A DNA stretch of 64,000 nt, from assembly GCF_002934545.1 (NCBI RefSeq), contig NZ_PTJA01000008.1:1-64000 (forward strand), in the 5' to 3' direction. Made by a program: the position numbers and the translations under genes. This DNA is from Lacrimispora xylanisolvens. GTDB lineage: Bacteria; Bacillota; Clostridia; Lachnospirales; Lachnospiraceae. Positions 53,872 through 63,622 of the stretch are shown here, piece by piece. The first letter of the stretch is position 1. Each line of letters starts with the position of its first letter. Below the pieces are notes generated by a model. It saw nothing but the letters and a program-made list of their open reading frames with translations, was not told the origin of the DNA and did no database searches.

Positions 53872-54366
53872 TTAAACCTCGATCTCTATTTTTCTGCCGG
53901 ATGGCTGATATTGATAATAGCGGACTCCTGCCGCATTCAGCATACGCTTGGAAGCATTCACCGCTGGTGTTCCGGCATACTTGTCCGAACCGTACACAAT
54001 TGTTTTAATTCCGGACTGTATGATTGCCTTTGCACACTCATTACAGGGGAAAAGGGTTACATAAAGTTTAGAGCCTTCCAGACTTCCTCCCCTGTAATTA
54101 AGAATAGCATTTAATTCACTGTGAGTGGAATAGAAATATTTGGCATTATAGGGATCCTCTGCCTCATTGTCTCTTCCCCATGGAAATTCATCATCGGAAC
54201 ACCCAAGTGGAAATCCGTTATAACCCATGGATAAAATTTTATTATCCTGACTGACAATACAGGCCCCTACCTGAGTGCTGGGATCCTTGGATCGTTTGCC
54301 TGACAAAACAGCCACTCCCATAAAATACTCATCCCAGGTAATATAATCTTCTCTTTTTCCAGTCAT
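53872..54366 (-). CDS. comEB: dCMP deaminase (ComEB family)
   Basis: 164 residues. Zinc-binding cytidine deaminase motifs are HSELNAI (His plus catalytic Glu) and PCNECAK. It converts dCMP to dUMP; the family also includes competence protein ComEB. GGGAGGAG precedes the ATG. The Arg/Lys-rich insertion DNEAEDPYNAKYFYS before HSELN is usual in the family. Confidence 0.93.
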   Translation of the reverse strand: MTGKREDYITWDEYFMGVAVLSGKRSKDPSTQVGACIVSQDNKILSMGYNGFPLGCSDDEFPWGRDNEAEDPYNAKYFYSTHSELNAILNYRGGSLEGSKLYVTLFPCNECAKAIIQSGIKTIVYGSDKYAGTPAVNASKRMLNAAGVRYYQYQPSGRKIEIEV

Positions 54367-54384
54367 TCTTCCTGCTCCTCCCTG

Positions 54385-55446
54385 TCAAACTTTTATAATG
54401 TGGTAACCAGCTGCCTTCGTCAGCCGGTTCATGATTGCCTGTCCCAGATGACTTCTGGAAAAGCTCTCAGAAAATATATAGTCTGCATCTAAATCGTCAA
54501 ATTCCCTTAAAACTGCATATAAATTGTGGGCGACAGACTCCTCTTTCAGGCGGCTGCCGATACTCCTTATAATACCTCCCGGATAAAGATCTGACGTCTC
54601 ATCGGTACAGATCACACCTACCCGGTATCCTGCTTCCAGCTTTTCCTCTGCCAGTTTATTAATTGCCAGAACCACAGCATCTGTCTCTCCCTCAATCAGA
54701 GTAAGATCTGCTTTTGGTGCATAATGCTTATACTTCATTCCCGGTGCCTTGGGTTTTACATCGGCTTTTAACGGACCTGAGATAATAGCAGGATCCAGAC
54801 AGATTTCTTTCCCTAAAACTGCAGATGCCATCTCCTGGGTAACTGCACCTGGTCTTAGTATCATGGGTTCCTCTCCCGAAACGTCGATAATGGTGGATTC
54901 CACACCGATTCCCACTGCGCCGCCATCAACGATCATCTGGATCTTTCCGTTCATATCCTGCCATACATGGTCTGCGGTGGTAGGGCTGGGACGGCCGGAT
55001 GTATTGGCGCTGGGAGCTGCTATGGGAACTCCTGCCAATCGGATCAGCGCGCTGGCTGCAGGGTCAGCAGGCATACGAACGGCTACTGTATCAAGTCCGC
55101 CGGTCGTTCCATAAGGGACCAGACTGCTTTTGGGAAAAATCAGCGTAAGAGGACCGGGCCAGAATGCTTCCATAAGCTTTCTGCCTGCCTCAGGGACTTT
55201 GGTCACCAGGGGCAGCAGATCGTCAAAATCTGCAATGTGGGCAATGAGAGGATTATCCGATGGTCTTCCCTTCGCCTCGTAGATCTTTTTTGCAGCCTCT
55301 TCGTTTAAGGCATTGGCCCCAAGACCATAAACAGTTTCCGTTGGGAATGCCACAAGACCGCCTTCCCTTAATATTTTTGCCGGTTCTTTTAACTGTTCTG
55401 AATCCGGATTCTCTCTGTCTTTTAATATAATTCGTTTCGTATTCAT
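54385..55446 (-). CDS. tsaC: L-threonylcarbamoyladenylate synthase (TsaC/Sua5)
   Basis: About 353 residues. An N-terminal YrdC domain (FPTETVYGLGANAL, SDNPLIAHI, PSANTSGRPSPT) makes threonylcarbamoyl-AMP from Thr, bicarbonate and ATP, for the t6A base of tRNAs reading ANN codons. The C-terminal Sua5 domain (PGMKYKHYAPKADLTLI, then ~120 residues) is the usual second half in Firmicutes. The ATG at 55446 with AGAGAGAT is chosen over 55476. Essential tRNA-modification gene. Confidence 0.95.
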   Translation of the reverse strand: MNTKRIILKDRENPDSEQLKEPAKILREGGLVAFPTETVYGLGANALNEEAAKKIYEAKGRPSDNPLIAHIADFDDLLPLVTKVPEAGRKLMEAFWPGPLTLIFPKSSLVPYGTTGGLDTVAVRMPADPAASALIRLAGVPIAAPSANTSGRPSPTTADHVWQDMNGKIQMIVDGGAVGIGVESTIIDVSGEEPMILRPGAVTQEMASAVLGKEICLDPAIISGPLKADVKPKAPGMKYKHYAPKADLTLIEGETDAVVLAINKLAEEKLEAGYRVGVICTDETSDLYPGGIIRSIGSRLKEESVAHNLYAVLREFDDLDADYIFSESFSRSHLGQAIMNRLTKAAGYHIIKV

Positions 55447-55528
55447 ATCTCTCTGCTCTTTTCTTTTCACTTCCATTTATCATATCACAGCGTAAAGGCT
55501 CATGCAATGCTTTTACCCCCGGCAAAAC

Positions 55529-55543
55529 GGGCTTTTAAAGCCC
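55529..55543. other. 15-base palindrome in the divergent region
   Basis: GGGCTTTTAAAGCCC is an almost perfect palindrome between the divergent tsaC and asnA genes. It could be a regulator site or a small hairpin. No recognised consensus. Confidence 0.35.
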
Positions 55544-55618
55544 TGTACAAATAGCAGTTGTAAGTTTTTCCTATCAATGATACCATAATAACAGTATACG
55601 TTAAAAGAGGAGAAAAAC

Positions 55619-56626
55619 ATGGAACTGATTATACCCCAAAACTATGATCCCAGGCTCTCTGTCCGGGAAACCCAGGAAGCAATTAAATACATAAGAGACA
55701 CCTTTCAAAAGGAACTGGGTAAGGAGATGAACTTAGAGAGAATCTCCGCCCCTTTATTTGTAGAACGAAGCAGCGGATTAAATGATAATTTAAATGGTGT
55801 GGAACGCCCGGTGCAGTTTGATCTTTCAGGAGTTCCCGGAGAAACCATGGAAGTGGTACACTCACTTGCCAAATGGAAACGTATGGCACTCCACGAATAC
55901 GGCTTTCAGCCAGGGGAGGGGCTTTACACCAACATGAATGCCATCCGCAGAGACGAAGATTTAGACAATCTACACTCCTGTTATGTGGATCAGTGGGATT
56001 GGGAAAAAGTAATTACCAGAGAAGAAAGAAACGAGAATACGTTAAAAGAGACCGTGAAAATCATCTTTAAAATTATCAAACATATGGAACATGAAGTCTG
56101 GTACAAATATCCCCAGGCAGTCAAAACGCTTCCTGATGACATTACTTTCATCACCTCCCAGGAGTTGGAAGACCTCTATCCCAAGCTGTCACCCAAGGAG
56201 CGGGAAAATGCCATCACAAAAGAGCACGGCTGTGTATTCCTTATGAAAATCGGAGATAAATTAGGCAGTGGAAAGCCCCACGATGGCAGAGCACCCGATT
56301 ACGATGACTGGCAGCTTAACGGAGATATTCTCTTCTGGTTTGAACATTTAAACTGTGCGTTAGAAATCTCAAGCATGGGAATCCGTGTAGATGAAACAGC
56401 TCTGTCAGATCAGTTAAGGAAGGCAGGGTGTGAAGACCGCAAAGCACTCCCCTATCATAGAATGCTTTTAAATGGAGAACTCCCCTATACCATCGGCGGA
56501 GGAATCGGGCAGTCACGCCTCTGTATGCTATTATTAGACCGGGCACACGTTGGCGAAGTTCAGGCCAGTATATGGCCAGACGAAATGCGAAAAGAGTGCA
56601 GAAAGAACAATATATTTCTGCTTTAA
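55619..56626 (+). CDS. asnA: Aspartate-ammonia ligase (AsnA)
   Basis: 335 residues, class II tRNA-synthetase-like fold. It makes asparagine from aspartate, ammonia and ATP. Conserved stretches include [30 protein letters not shown] and [14 protein letters not shown] near the end (the ATP-binding motif 3). AAGAGGAG precedes the ATG. The T-box leader that controls asparagine genes in some relatives is not seen here. A regulator gene follows 23 bases later without a terminator. Confidence 0.96.
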   Translation: MELIIPQNYDPRLSVRETQEAIKYIRDTFQKELGKEMNLERISAPLFVERSSGLNDNLNGVERPVQFDLSGVPGETMEVVHSLAKWKRMALHEYGFQPGEGLYTNMNAIRRDEDLDNLHSCYVDQWDWEKVITREERNENTLKETVKIIFKIIKHMEHEVWYKYPQAVKTLPDDITFITSQELEDLYPKLSPKERENAITKEHGCVFLMKIGDKLGSGKPHDGRAPDYDDWQLNGDILFWFEHLNCALEISSMGIRVDETALSDQLRKAGCEDRKALPYHRMLLNGELPYTIGGGIGQSRLCMLLLDRAHVGEVQASIWPDEMRKECRKNNIFLL

Positions 56627-56649
56627 TTCTTACATAGGAAGTGGACGCA

Positions 56650-57357
56650 ATGAACGTATTTCTTTGTGATGACCATGCAGAGTTTATGCATGGATTTGCA
56701 AATGATCTGGAAGGGTATTTTCGTACTCGGAATATCCCCTTCCAGCTTTTCCTTTTTACATCCGGGACAGAGCTTCTGTCCTCCAAAGCAGTGCCTGACC
56801 TTATTTTTCTGGATATTAAGATGGGCGAAGAATCCGGACTGAATACCGCCCGAAAAATCAGGGAGACCAATACGAGGGTGAAGCTGGTATTTCTTACTGC
56901 TTATAAACAATATGTATTTCAATCCTTTGAAGTGGATGCCTCCCATTATCTTATTAAACCAGTAAGCAGACAAAAGCTTTATCCCGTTCTGGATCATATA
57001 ATCAAACAGCTTAATCTCTTAAAAGAACCTCCCATTATAGTAAAATCAGGCCAGTCCACCATATGTGTATCCTGCTCTGATCTTATGTATCTGGAAGTAA
57101 ATAATAAAACACTAACTCTTCACAACCAGACTAATACCACCCAGGTTTCTGGTAAGCTGGAATCCGTTGAAAAGAATCTACCCGCCCGTTTCTTCCGGTG
57201 CCACAGAAGTTACATTGTTAACATGGATTATATTGTCCGGTTTGACCGAATGGATCTTCATCTTGCCAACGGAGAAATAATTCCGGTCAGTAAGCGAAAA
57301 TATCAGGATTTTTCCAGTACCTTCCTTAAATATATGAAAAAGGAGGTATTGTTATAA
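56650..57357 (+). CDS. LytTR-family response regulator
   Basis: About 235 residues. Receiver domain with the phosphorylation Asp in IFLDIKMGEESG near residue 54, then a LytTR DNA-binding domain (RFFRCHRSYIVNMDYI near residue 180; ANGEIIPVSKRKYQDF). AgrA/ComE-like regulators of this kind control bacteriocin, virulence or competence genes. The GTG at 56641 is an alternative start; AGGAAGTGG points to the ATG at 56650. Twenty-three bases after asnA, and directly before a GHKL kinase. Confidence 0.9.
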   Translation: MNVFLCDDHAEFMHGFANDLEGYFRTRNIPFQLFLFTSGTELLSSKAVPDLIFLDIKMGEESGLNTARKIRETNTRVKLVFLTAYKQYVFQSFEVDASHYLIKPVSRQKLYPVLDHIIKQLNLLKEPPIIVKSGQSTICVSCSDLMYLEVNNKTLTLHNQTNTTQVSGKLESVEKNLPARFFRCHRSYIVNMDYIVRFDRMDLHLANGEIIPVSKRKYQDFSSTFLKYMKKEVLL

Positions 57358-57404
57358 TTCTTCTTCTTTTTACCGCTTACATCCAATATCGTTTCTTCAG
57401 TAAG

Positions 57405-58634
57405 ATGTTAAAATGCCGCTTTCACAAGCTTTTAACCTTTATTGGTGTTGTCATTTTTTCCATAGCCTCCAACTTTATCAACATTAATTGCAGACTTGCC
57501 CTGATTTTTCCACAGGAATTGTTTTATTTTATCACTTCGCTGCTGATGATCTGGGTATTATTCCAGGCCAGCACTGGTAAAAAGGTAATGTTGGCTATTT
57601 TCACTGATGGGCTTGGATATACTTGTAATTTTGTTTTTCTGCCATTAATTCAATTTTTAAGCAAAAACATCATTGATAATTCATCTGCTTATGATATGGC
57701 TTATAAACTATGTGATACTTTATCCAGCCTGCTTTACGCAGCCATATTGGAATGGGTGGGCAGAAAATGCCGTAATCTACATGGTGAGATTACTATGCCG
57801 GAAAATCTTTTTCTCCTGATCTTATGTTTCTTCACCAGACAGACTGTTATTTACTACGGCTGGAACCAGATCCAGTACAACAACACGCTGTTATCTAACA
57901 TGCTTGCAACCGCTGTTGCAACTGGCGGCGTTTCACTAATTACTTTTTCCTCTTACTATGCAGACCGGAAACTAAGTTTACACCTTGCAAATGAGAAAAA
58001 TGCAATATTGGAAAAACGGATCGCAGCATGGAAGGAAGAGGAAAAACAGCTGTCCGGTTTTCGCCATGACTTTAAGAACCATATGCTGTGCTTAAGGAAT
58101 CTCCTCTCCGTGAATAAGAATGAAGAGGCTTTTAATTACCTGGATTGTATAACTGGAACTTTTAATACTTTTTATCCGGATTATTCTTCCGGCAATGCTT
58201 ATGCAGATGCAATTATCAGGGAAAAACTTGCGCTTGCCAGAGCATGGGAAATTCGTTTGGATCCAGATTTCATTTTTCCCTCCTCTGATCTGATCAATCC
58301 TTCTGACCTGTGTATCATTTTAAGCAATGCTTTGGATAACGCTCTGGAGGCATGTCAAAAATTAACCGACCGGAATGATCCTCCACGGATTACAGCAGTT
58401 TCCTGTGTCCAACGTTCCTTTCTTATGATTGAAATAACCAATCCGGTCCCACATACAGCAAGCCCAGGCATCAGCCCTTTTCTGTCTTCAAAAGAAGACC
58501 CCCATCTTCATGGAATCGGCTTATCCAACATTCGTGATGCGGTTGAACGCTGTAATGGAACTATGGACATTTCAATTTCAGAGGAACTATTTCATTTTTG
58601 CGTCATGATTCAGCTTTTTCCACCATCTCATTGA
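57405..58634 (+). CDS. GHKL-type sensor histidine kinase (AgrC-like)
   Basis: 409 residues from the ATG at 57405: about six membrane helices to ~residue 195, then a histidine-phosphotransfer segment (FRHDFKNHMLCLRNLL, His near residue 220) and a GHKL ATPase (ILSNALDNALEAC, HGIGLSNIRDAVER). Pairs with the LytTR regulator. The frame is open back to 57354, immediately behind the good ribosome site AAAGGAGG of 57339-57346, but there is no ATG, GTG or TTG in between, only ATA at 57354. The true start is therefore unsure; the region before the ATG would add one short hydrophobic stretch. No peptide pheromone gene is visible nearby. Confidence 0.85.
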   Translation: MLKCRFHKLLTFIGVVIFSIASNFININCRLALIFPQELFYFITSLLMIWVLFQASTGKKVMLAIFTDGLGYTCNFVFLPLIQFLSKNIIDNSSAYDMAYKLCDTLSSLLYAAILEWVGRKCRNLHGEITMPENLFLLILCFFTRQTVIYYGWNQIQYNNTLLSNMLATAVATGGVSLITFSSYYADRKLSLHLANEKNAILEKRIAAWKEEEKQLSGFRHDFKNHMLCLRNLLSVNKNEEAFNYLDCITGTFNTFYPDYSSGNAYADAIIREKLALARAWEIRLDPDFIFPSSDLINPSDLCIILSNALDNALEACQKLTDRNDPPRITAVSCVQRSFLMIEITNPVPHTASPGISPFLSSKEDPHLHGIGLSNIRDAVERCNGTMDISISEELFHFCVMIQLFPPSH

Positions 58635-58736
58635 TTGTAAGACCGTTTATACCGTAATCGTTACCGTCTGCGCCAAAATAATTATATTCCTCCTCTAACT
58701 GCCGAATAAATAATCAGTACAAAAGGAGGGTATGAG

Positions 58737-59456
58737 ATGTATATTGGTAAAATGGAAACCCAGTCGACAAAAATAAATATCGCTTCCATCAACCGTTCTG
58801 CTAACAATAAATATGAGGCAATTTACGGCAAAAGTAAGGAAAGCAAGAAAACCGATGAAGTATCAATTTCCCCTGTCGGGAAAAAGAAGAGTATGCTGAA
58901 GCAGCTGATGGATCAGAAGCAAAGGATTCTGGAACAAAAACAGTCGATGCTGGACTCCGATCAGGCAGACGGCTCAGATAGCATGAATGATAAACTAAAA
59001 GAATTTGAGATGCAGCTAAAAGCCATTGACGATCAGATCGCACAGATTCAGGCGGATGAATCAGATAATTCGGACTCTTATTCCATTGATGAAACCGGTA
59101 AAATTTATAAAAAACCAAAATCTAAAGAAGATGCGCAGACTGAGCAGATGAGTGCGATCACAAAATTATCATCCGGTGTATCTCAGGCAGAAATAATCTC
59201 ATCCGCGAAAGACATGATTGATGGAAAAATCAATGTCTTAAAAAGTGAGATTAAACTAGGTACCGGAAATACAGATCAAAAAATCGAGGCTGCATCCAGA
59301 CTACAAAGCAGATCTGATCAATTAGTAGCAAAAACTGCTGAAAAAATCGGAGAAGTTAATGAGACTGCTGCCGTGCTGTCAAATAGCGCTGTAGAGAGCA
59401 CTGAAACGGAAATGGAACCGGAAACTGAGATAGATACCGATATCCAGTCGGAATAA
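58737..59456 (+). CDS. Coiled-coil protein of unknown function
   Basis: 239 residues without membrane helices. Residues ~50-110 (KSMLKQLMDQKQRILEQKQ...EFEMQLKAIDDQIAQIQ) form a strong coiled coil; the C-terminus is acidic and Thr/Glu-rich. Loosely like FlxA-type coiled-coil proteins, but the match is too weak to name. AGGAGGGTATGAG precedes the ATG and a terminator follows. It is not clearly in an operon with its neighbours. Confidence 0.6.
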   Translation: MYIGKMETQSTKINIASINRSANNKYEAIYGKSKESKKTDEVSISPVGKKKSMLKQLMDQKQRILEQKQSMLDSDQADGSDSMNDKLKEFEMQLKAIDDQIAQIQADESDNSDSYSIDETGKIYKKPKSKEDAQTEQMSAITKLSSGVSQAEIISSAKDMIDGKINVLKSEIKLGTGNTDQKIEAASRLQSRSDQLVAKTAEKIGEVNETAAVLSNSAVESTETEMEPETEIDTDIQSE

Positions 59457-59476
59457 CAGTTATTCCATCTAAAGAC

Positions 59477-59516
59477 AAAAACAGGAACCTGTAAGCCAAC
59501 GGTTCCTGTTTTTTAT
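59477..59516. terminator. Bidirectional terminator between coiled-coil gene and cwlD
   Basis: AAAACAGGAACC (59478-59489) pairs with GGTTCCTGTTTT (59501-59512), followed by T on the plus side and by T on the minus side. It serves both convergent genes. Confidence 0.88.
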
Positions 59517-59520
59517 ATAT

Positions 59521-60237
59521 TTAGTTATTATTTAAATAGCTCATGATTCCCATATGTATGGTCCACGCTACCCGGTCCTGGTAATCTTCATCATTCAAAA
59601 GCTTCGATTCCCTGCTATTGGTTAAGAATCCGCATTCTACGATTACAATCGGTGTCCTAACATGAAGCAACAGGTAATAATTATCATTGGGTTTTGCAAG
59701 TCTTGTATTCTTATCTCCCAATAAAAAATCGAACCGTTCCTGTATGGTTTCAGCAAGCTTTTTTCCTTTTTCTGACTTTTTATAATAAAACACCTGTCCT
59801 CCGGAGATTTCCTCCTGGTGATAACTGTTTTGATGGATACTTACAGTTAATGCAGGCTTGGTTTTATTGATGATATCACACCGTCTGTTCATATCCGCCA
59901 TCTTTTTTCTGTTGTCTTTGGCTGAATACAGTCCATTATCATCATCTCTGGTAAGAACAACATCCACATCCGATGCTTCCAGATACTTTTTCAGTTTCAT
60001 GGTAATCTGCAGATTAATATCTTTTTCAAGAGTACCGTCAATCCCGATCTTACCAGGGTCACTCCCCCCGTGGCCTGCATCAATTACTACCACAGGCCGA
60101 TTCTTTTGTGCAGATGGGGCGTTATTTACTGCTGCCATCTTTCCCGCCTGGCTCGATATAACATAAACCAATATCAGCAAAATCACCGCCATGAACGGTT
60201 CCCATTTTTTTAATTTCACGCTCTTTACCCGATTCAC
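59521..60237 (-). CDS. cwlD: N-acetylmuramoyl-L-alanine amidase CwlD
   Basis: 238 residues. One N-terminal membrane anchor (FMAVILLILVYVISS) and an amidase_3 domain: zinc ligands in DAGHGGSDPG and LTVSIHQN, catalytic Glu in IVECGFLTN. CwlD, with PdaA, makes the muramic-delta-lactam of the spore cortex, which supports a spore-forming host. GTG start; the ribosome site is weak, so the start could be a few codons later. Confidence 0.92.
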   Translation of the reverse strand: MNRVKSVKLKKWEPFMAVILLILVYVISSQAGKMAAVNNAPSAQKNRPVVVIDAGHGGSDPGKIGIDGTLEKDINLQITMKLKKYLEASDVDVVLTRDDDNGLYSAKDNRKKMADMNRRCDIINKTKPALTVSIHQNSYHQEEISGGQVFYYKKSEKGKKLAETIQERFDFLLGDKNTRLAKPNDNYYLLLHVRTPIVIVECGFLTNSRESKLLNDEDYQDRVAWTIHMGIMSYLNNN

Positions 60238-60298
60238 GTTCTTAATGAATTATACTTTTTGGTGAATTAAAAAAGAACCGGTACAAGTGACTTTCCTT

Positions 60299-61726
60299 TT
60301 ATTTAACGCTTAATGTGTTATAGTCTCTGCCGCCATCTGCAGTGATCCACTCCAGATACTGGGATAAAATACTGGGATACCCCTCTTCCTGCCATAATTT
60401 ATATCCTTTTTTTGCCATGACTTTCTCCCGAATATCCGCTACTTTACCTTCATAACACGCAGAATTCAGTTCTGCGTATACTTTAGCCATCATATCCCGT
60501 TGACTTTCAGTCAGACCCTGAAGGGTGTTTAAGCTATTAAACTCATCCTGAGCCTGATTATAAAATACTTTACTCAAATACTTTCTACCATAATTACTGA
60601 AATTCAAAAGATTCTTGTCCTTATTTCCTGTTTTCTCTGCCCAGGCTTTCATATCAAGGGATTTCGTATGGTAGTTAAAGGTTCCTTCCGGTCCATACTC
60701 CAGAATTCCGTACAAACATGGAGGCGTAGACAGAGAGCCTGTCACTATTTCATAAATTCCAGAATCGCCATGGGATCTCTTGTAATGCTGAACATGAAGA
60801 TGTCCGCTTAAAAATAAAGGAACTTCCCAGCTCTCCAGCTGATCAATGAGCTGTTCACTATGCTCGATGGTACAATCCTGAAGATAAACTTCACTTTCAT
60901 CAAGTAAATTATGATGGGCCACAGGAATCACTTTCATTCCCAGATTCCAGGCCTCTTCCATCTGCTCCTCAATCCAGGTGTATGTATCATCCTTTATCAT
61001 GCCGCCCACCAGATTCTTGGGGTCATACTGGCAGCTGTCAAGCATCAGAGCTCTGGTTTTATCATTGATCTGGTATACATAGCTTAAGGAAGCCGGGTCC
61101 CGGCTCACCGCCTCACTATATCCGAATTCGTCATATATCTCTTCAAATTCTTCTGGTGTAATACTCTCCGTATTAACTATGGACTCTCCCTCAAACCGGC
61201 AGGCATCAGGATTATTAATATCATGGTTTCCAGGAATAACGATTACAGGAATTCCCGCTTCTTCTATGGCCTCCAGTTTACTGGCAAGTTCTATATGGCT
61301 ATCCCGCTCTCCGTTATAAGTTAAATCTCCCTCTAATATAACCAGATCCGGCTTTTCTGCTTTTACTTCGTCAATGAACGCATCTGTAATTTCCCAGATA
61401 TATTTCATCACTTTGCCATCTCCGTGATCAGCCGTATATTCATAGCTCATCTGCATATCGGTTAAATCTCTGGCCAGATAATGAATATCTGTAGCTATTA
61501 TTATCCTGGCGGTTCCTTCCTCTAGTGCCTGGGTTTGTTCTGGCGAGGACTCCCCGGAGGATTCCGGTACCTGTGCTGTGGAAGGTGTCTGTACTTGTGT
61601 AACGGTTGTCTCCGGCTGCGCCGTACTCTCTTCCTGTGTAAGTTCCTGTGCTCCTTTTTTAAAAGAACAGCCTGAAGTTACACAAACTGCAGCCGCCAAT
61701 GCTGCCAATAATACCCTCTTTTTCAT
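60299..61726 (-). CDS. Metallophosphoesterase lipoprotein
   Basis: 475 residues. Lipobox VTSGC (Cys near residue 20), then a Thr/Gln/Glu/Pro-rich linker of ~50 residues and a calcineurin-like phosphoesterase with all metal motifs: ATDIHY near residue 80, LEGDLTYNGE, IPGNHD and VAHHNLL, GHLHVQH. The C-terminal ~120 residues are helical. Its phosphate-ester target outside the cell is unknown. Good ribosome site AGGAAGG. Confidence 0.9.
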   Translation of the reverse strand: MKKRVLLAALAAAVCVTSGCSFKKGAQELTQEESTAQPETTVTQVQTPSTAQVPESSGESSPEQTQALEEGTARIIIATDIHYLARDLTDMQMSYEYTADHGDGKVMKYIWEITDAFIDEVKAEKPDLVILEGDLTYNGERDSHIELASKLEAIEEAGIPVIVIPGNHDINNPDACRFEGESIVNTESITPEEFEEIYDEFGYSEAVSRDPASLSYVYQINDKTRALMLDSCQYDPKNLVGGMIKDDTYTWIEEQMEEAWNLGMKVIPVAHHNLLDESEVYLQDCTIEHSEQLIDQLESWEVPLFLSGHLHVQHYKRSHGDSGIYEIVTGSLSTPPCLYGILEYGPEGTFNYHTKSLDMKAWAEKTGNKDKNLLNFSNYGRKYLSKVFYNQAQDEFNSLNTLQGLTESQRDMMAKVYAELNSACYEGKVADIREKVMAKKGYKLWQEEGYPSILSQYLEWITADGGRDYNTLSVK

Positions 61727-61758
61727 AAACGGACCTTCCTGCCTATCCCTTTCTTTTG

Positions 61759-63420
61759 TTATTCCTTGCCAAGCCGTACTTCATCCCACAAATCAGCCGG
61801 CTCAAATCCCAGCTTCCAGCATGCCACACCTGCCAGATCATACTGGCGGATTAAATTCATCTTCAGGCCGATGGAACGTTCTTCCTCCAGCCACACAGTC
61901 TTTTTGCCTTCTTCTGTCTGAAGCTCTCCGTAATACTGTCCCAACTCTTCCTGCCAGTACAGTTTCACATCATTTTTCGTAACCCATTCTTTGGATTTTG
62001 CGATACCAATGGCAGAGGATGAAGTCTTTCCATCTGTTCCTTCCGTCCATATTCTGGTGTAAAAAGGAATACCATTAATAACTTTTTCCTTTGGAACAAC
62101 TTTAAGCGTATTCTTAATTCCATCTTCCACATATTGAATAGAGGACACAGATCCGGCCTCTCCGCCTGCATAATGTTCATCGTAACCCATAATGATCACA
62201 TAATCAGCTACAATTCCCTGTTCCTTCCGGTTATAAAACTCATTTCCTGCAACGGGCACGTAATTATCCACAGACAGAACAAGCCCCTTTTCTCTGCATG
62301 GGATGGACAGTTCTCTGATAAACTGAATATAATGAGGACCCGCTTCCTCTTTTATGCCTTCAAAATCCAGATTAATGCCGTCAAATCCATAGGTCTTTGC
62401 CTCTGCCATCAGGCTATCAATCAGTTTTTTCCTTGTTGATGTTTTAGACATCAGGATCTCCGTATTCACATCTGAACTAAAGTTATTAATCAGTGCCCAG
62501 ACCTTCAATCCTTTGTCGTGAGCCTTCTTTACATACCCCGCATCTGCCAGGGAATGAAAACCACCTTCATTATCACTTAATTCATACCATGTTGGTGAAA
62601 TCACGTTAACCCCTGAGGTATTGGCAATCAGACTGTCAAAGGTAGAATTTCCATCTGCAGAGGTAACCTGATGCCATACCAGGCAAACCGGCTGATCCAT
62701 GGTTATATTTTTGTAAACCGGCTTTGTAAAAGTACTTACGGAAGCCTCTTTTTGCGTTTCTCCAAGGCGTCTGCGTTCTACATAGCCAATAAAACCATCC
62801 TCTGTCCTGATTTTATCCCATTTGTCCATGGAATCCAGAACCGTCACTTTACTCCCCTCATTCACATGAGTTGCAATGGGACTCCTGACTCCGCCCTTGA
62901 TACGCACATTACCGTCTTTAACAACGGTAGCCCGTTCTTTATCCGTCCAGTTATTATTAATAAACACCCGCTTATTTACAGCTGAATCATACGCGGTAAA
63001 CTCAGCATCTGTATAGTTAGCAATAAGACCCAGGGATAAATACACAGTATCCCCTTTTTCCAGAATCAGTGATTTTCCGGAAGAACCTTTTGTATTCTGG
63101 TCTGCATAAACAATGGAATCCGGAAGCGTATACACAAGCAGCTTCTCATTGCTGTCCCAGTAAAAACGCTCATTTAAATTTTCATTGATCCAACTGATGG
63201 GAAGGTAGGTCTGATCCTCTGCAAAAAGACCTTTGGTTTCCTGAAGATTCTCATTTAAAAAAACTGCTACCTCATCCCCTGTGACCCCAAAAATCTCAGT
63301 CAAATCTGCCTGCTCACTGGATGGAATATACCGTTCCAAAAACCGGACTCCGAAAGAGCCGGCCAGAACCAGCAAAATCAATCCCAGCGCCACCATAACC
63401 GGCACTGCTTTCCTCTTCAT
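61759..63420 (-). CDS. Glycosyl hydrolase family 18 protein with SH3 and N-terminal anchor
   Basis: 553 residues. One N-terminal membrane helix (VALGLILLVLAGSFGV), a copper-amine-oxidase N-terminal-like domain (EVAVFLNENLQ...LPISWINENL), an SH3 domain (RIKGGVRSPIATHVNEGSKVTVL) and a GH18 TIM barrel with FDGINLDFEGI (catalytic Glu). Similar to the SleL/YaaH spore-cortex and Chi18 proteins of sporulating clostridia; probably acts on peptidoglycan or spore cortex. AGGAGG precedes the ATG. Confidence 0.9.
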   Translation of the reverse strand: MKRKAVPVMVALGLILLVLAGSFGVRFLERYIPSSEQADLTEIFGVTGDEVAVFLNENLQETKGLFAEDQTYLPISWINENLNERFYWDSNEKLLVYTLPDSIVYADQNTKGSSGKSLILEKGDTVYLSLGLIANYTDAEFTAYDSAVNKRVFINNNWTDKERATVVKDGNVRIKGGVRSPIATHVNEGSKVTVLDSMDKWDKIRTEDGFIGYVERRRLGETQKEASVSTFTKPVYKNITMDQPVCLVWHQVTSADGNSTFDSLIANTSGVNVISPTWYELSDNEGGFHSLADAGYVKKAHDKGLKVWALINNFSSDVNTEILMSKTSTRKKLIDSLMAEAKTYGFDGINLDFEGIKEEAGPHYIQFIRELSIPCREKGLVLSVDNYVPVAGNEFYNRKEQGIVADYVIIMGYDEHYAGGEAGSVSSIQYVEDGIKNTLKVVPKEKVINGIPFYTRIWTEGTDGKTSSSAIGIAKSKEWVTKNDVKLYWQEELGQYYGELQTEEGKKTVWLEEERSIGLKMNLIRQYDLAGVACWKLGFEPADLWDEVRLGKE

Positions 63421-63622
63421 CTGTTTTCCTCCTGCTTATGGATCATATCTTATGAACTCATTTCTGTAATATCTTTTAGATTATATCATACTTCTTTCTT
63501 TTTGGAATTTACATTTTCATTACATTCTGTTTCCCCTGTCCCACCCTGACGCGCTTAAACTCATTCTCTCCGGGCTGAAGATGGAATCCGCCAACGCGCC
63601 CCTGATCCCATGTTCCCTGAAA
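63421..63622. other. Intergenic region with an open continuation frame
   Basis: About 200 bases between the GH18 gene and the small gene at 63623. On the minus strand the frame of the small gene stays open for 38 codons after its stop, to TAA at 63509-63511. The part near 63540-63620 is G/C-richer than its surroundings. I see no promoter or hairpin that I can support. Confidence 0.4.

Noticed and set aside
55477-55618. T-box leader before asnA
   Set aside because: The gap is only about 140 bases to the next gene's start and shows no T-box core or specifier stem, only a short palindrome.
58640-58736. Sigma-D (flagellar) type promoter before the coiled-coil gene (GCCGAATAA)
   Set aside because: The -10-like GCCGA is present but no TAAA lies at the required distance.
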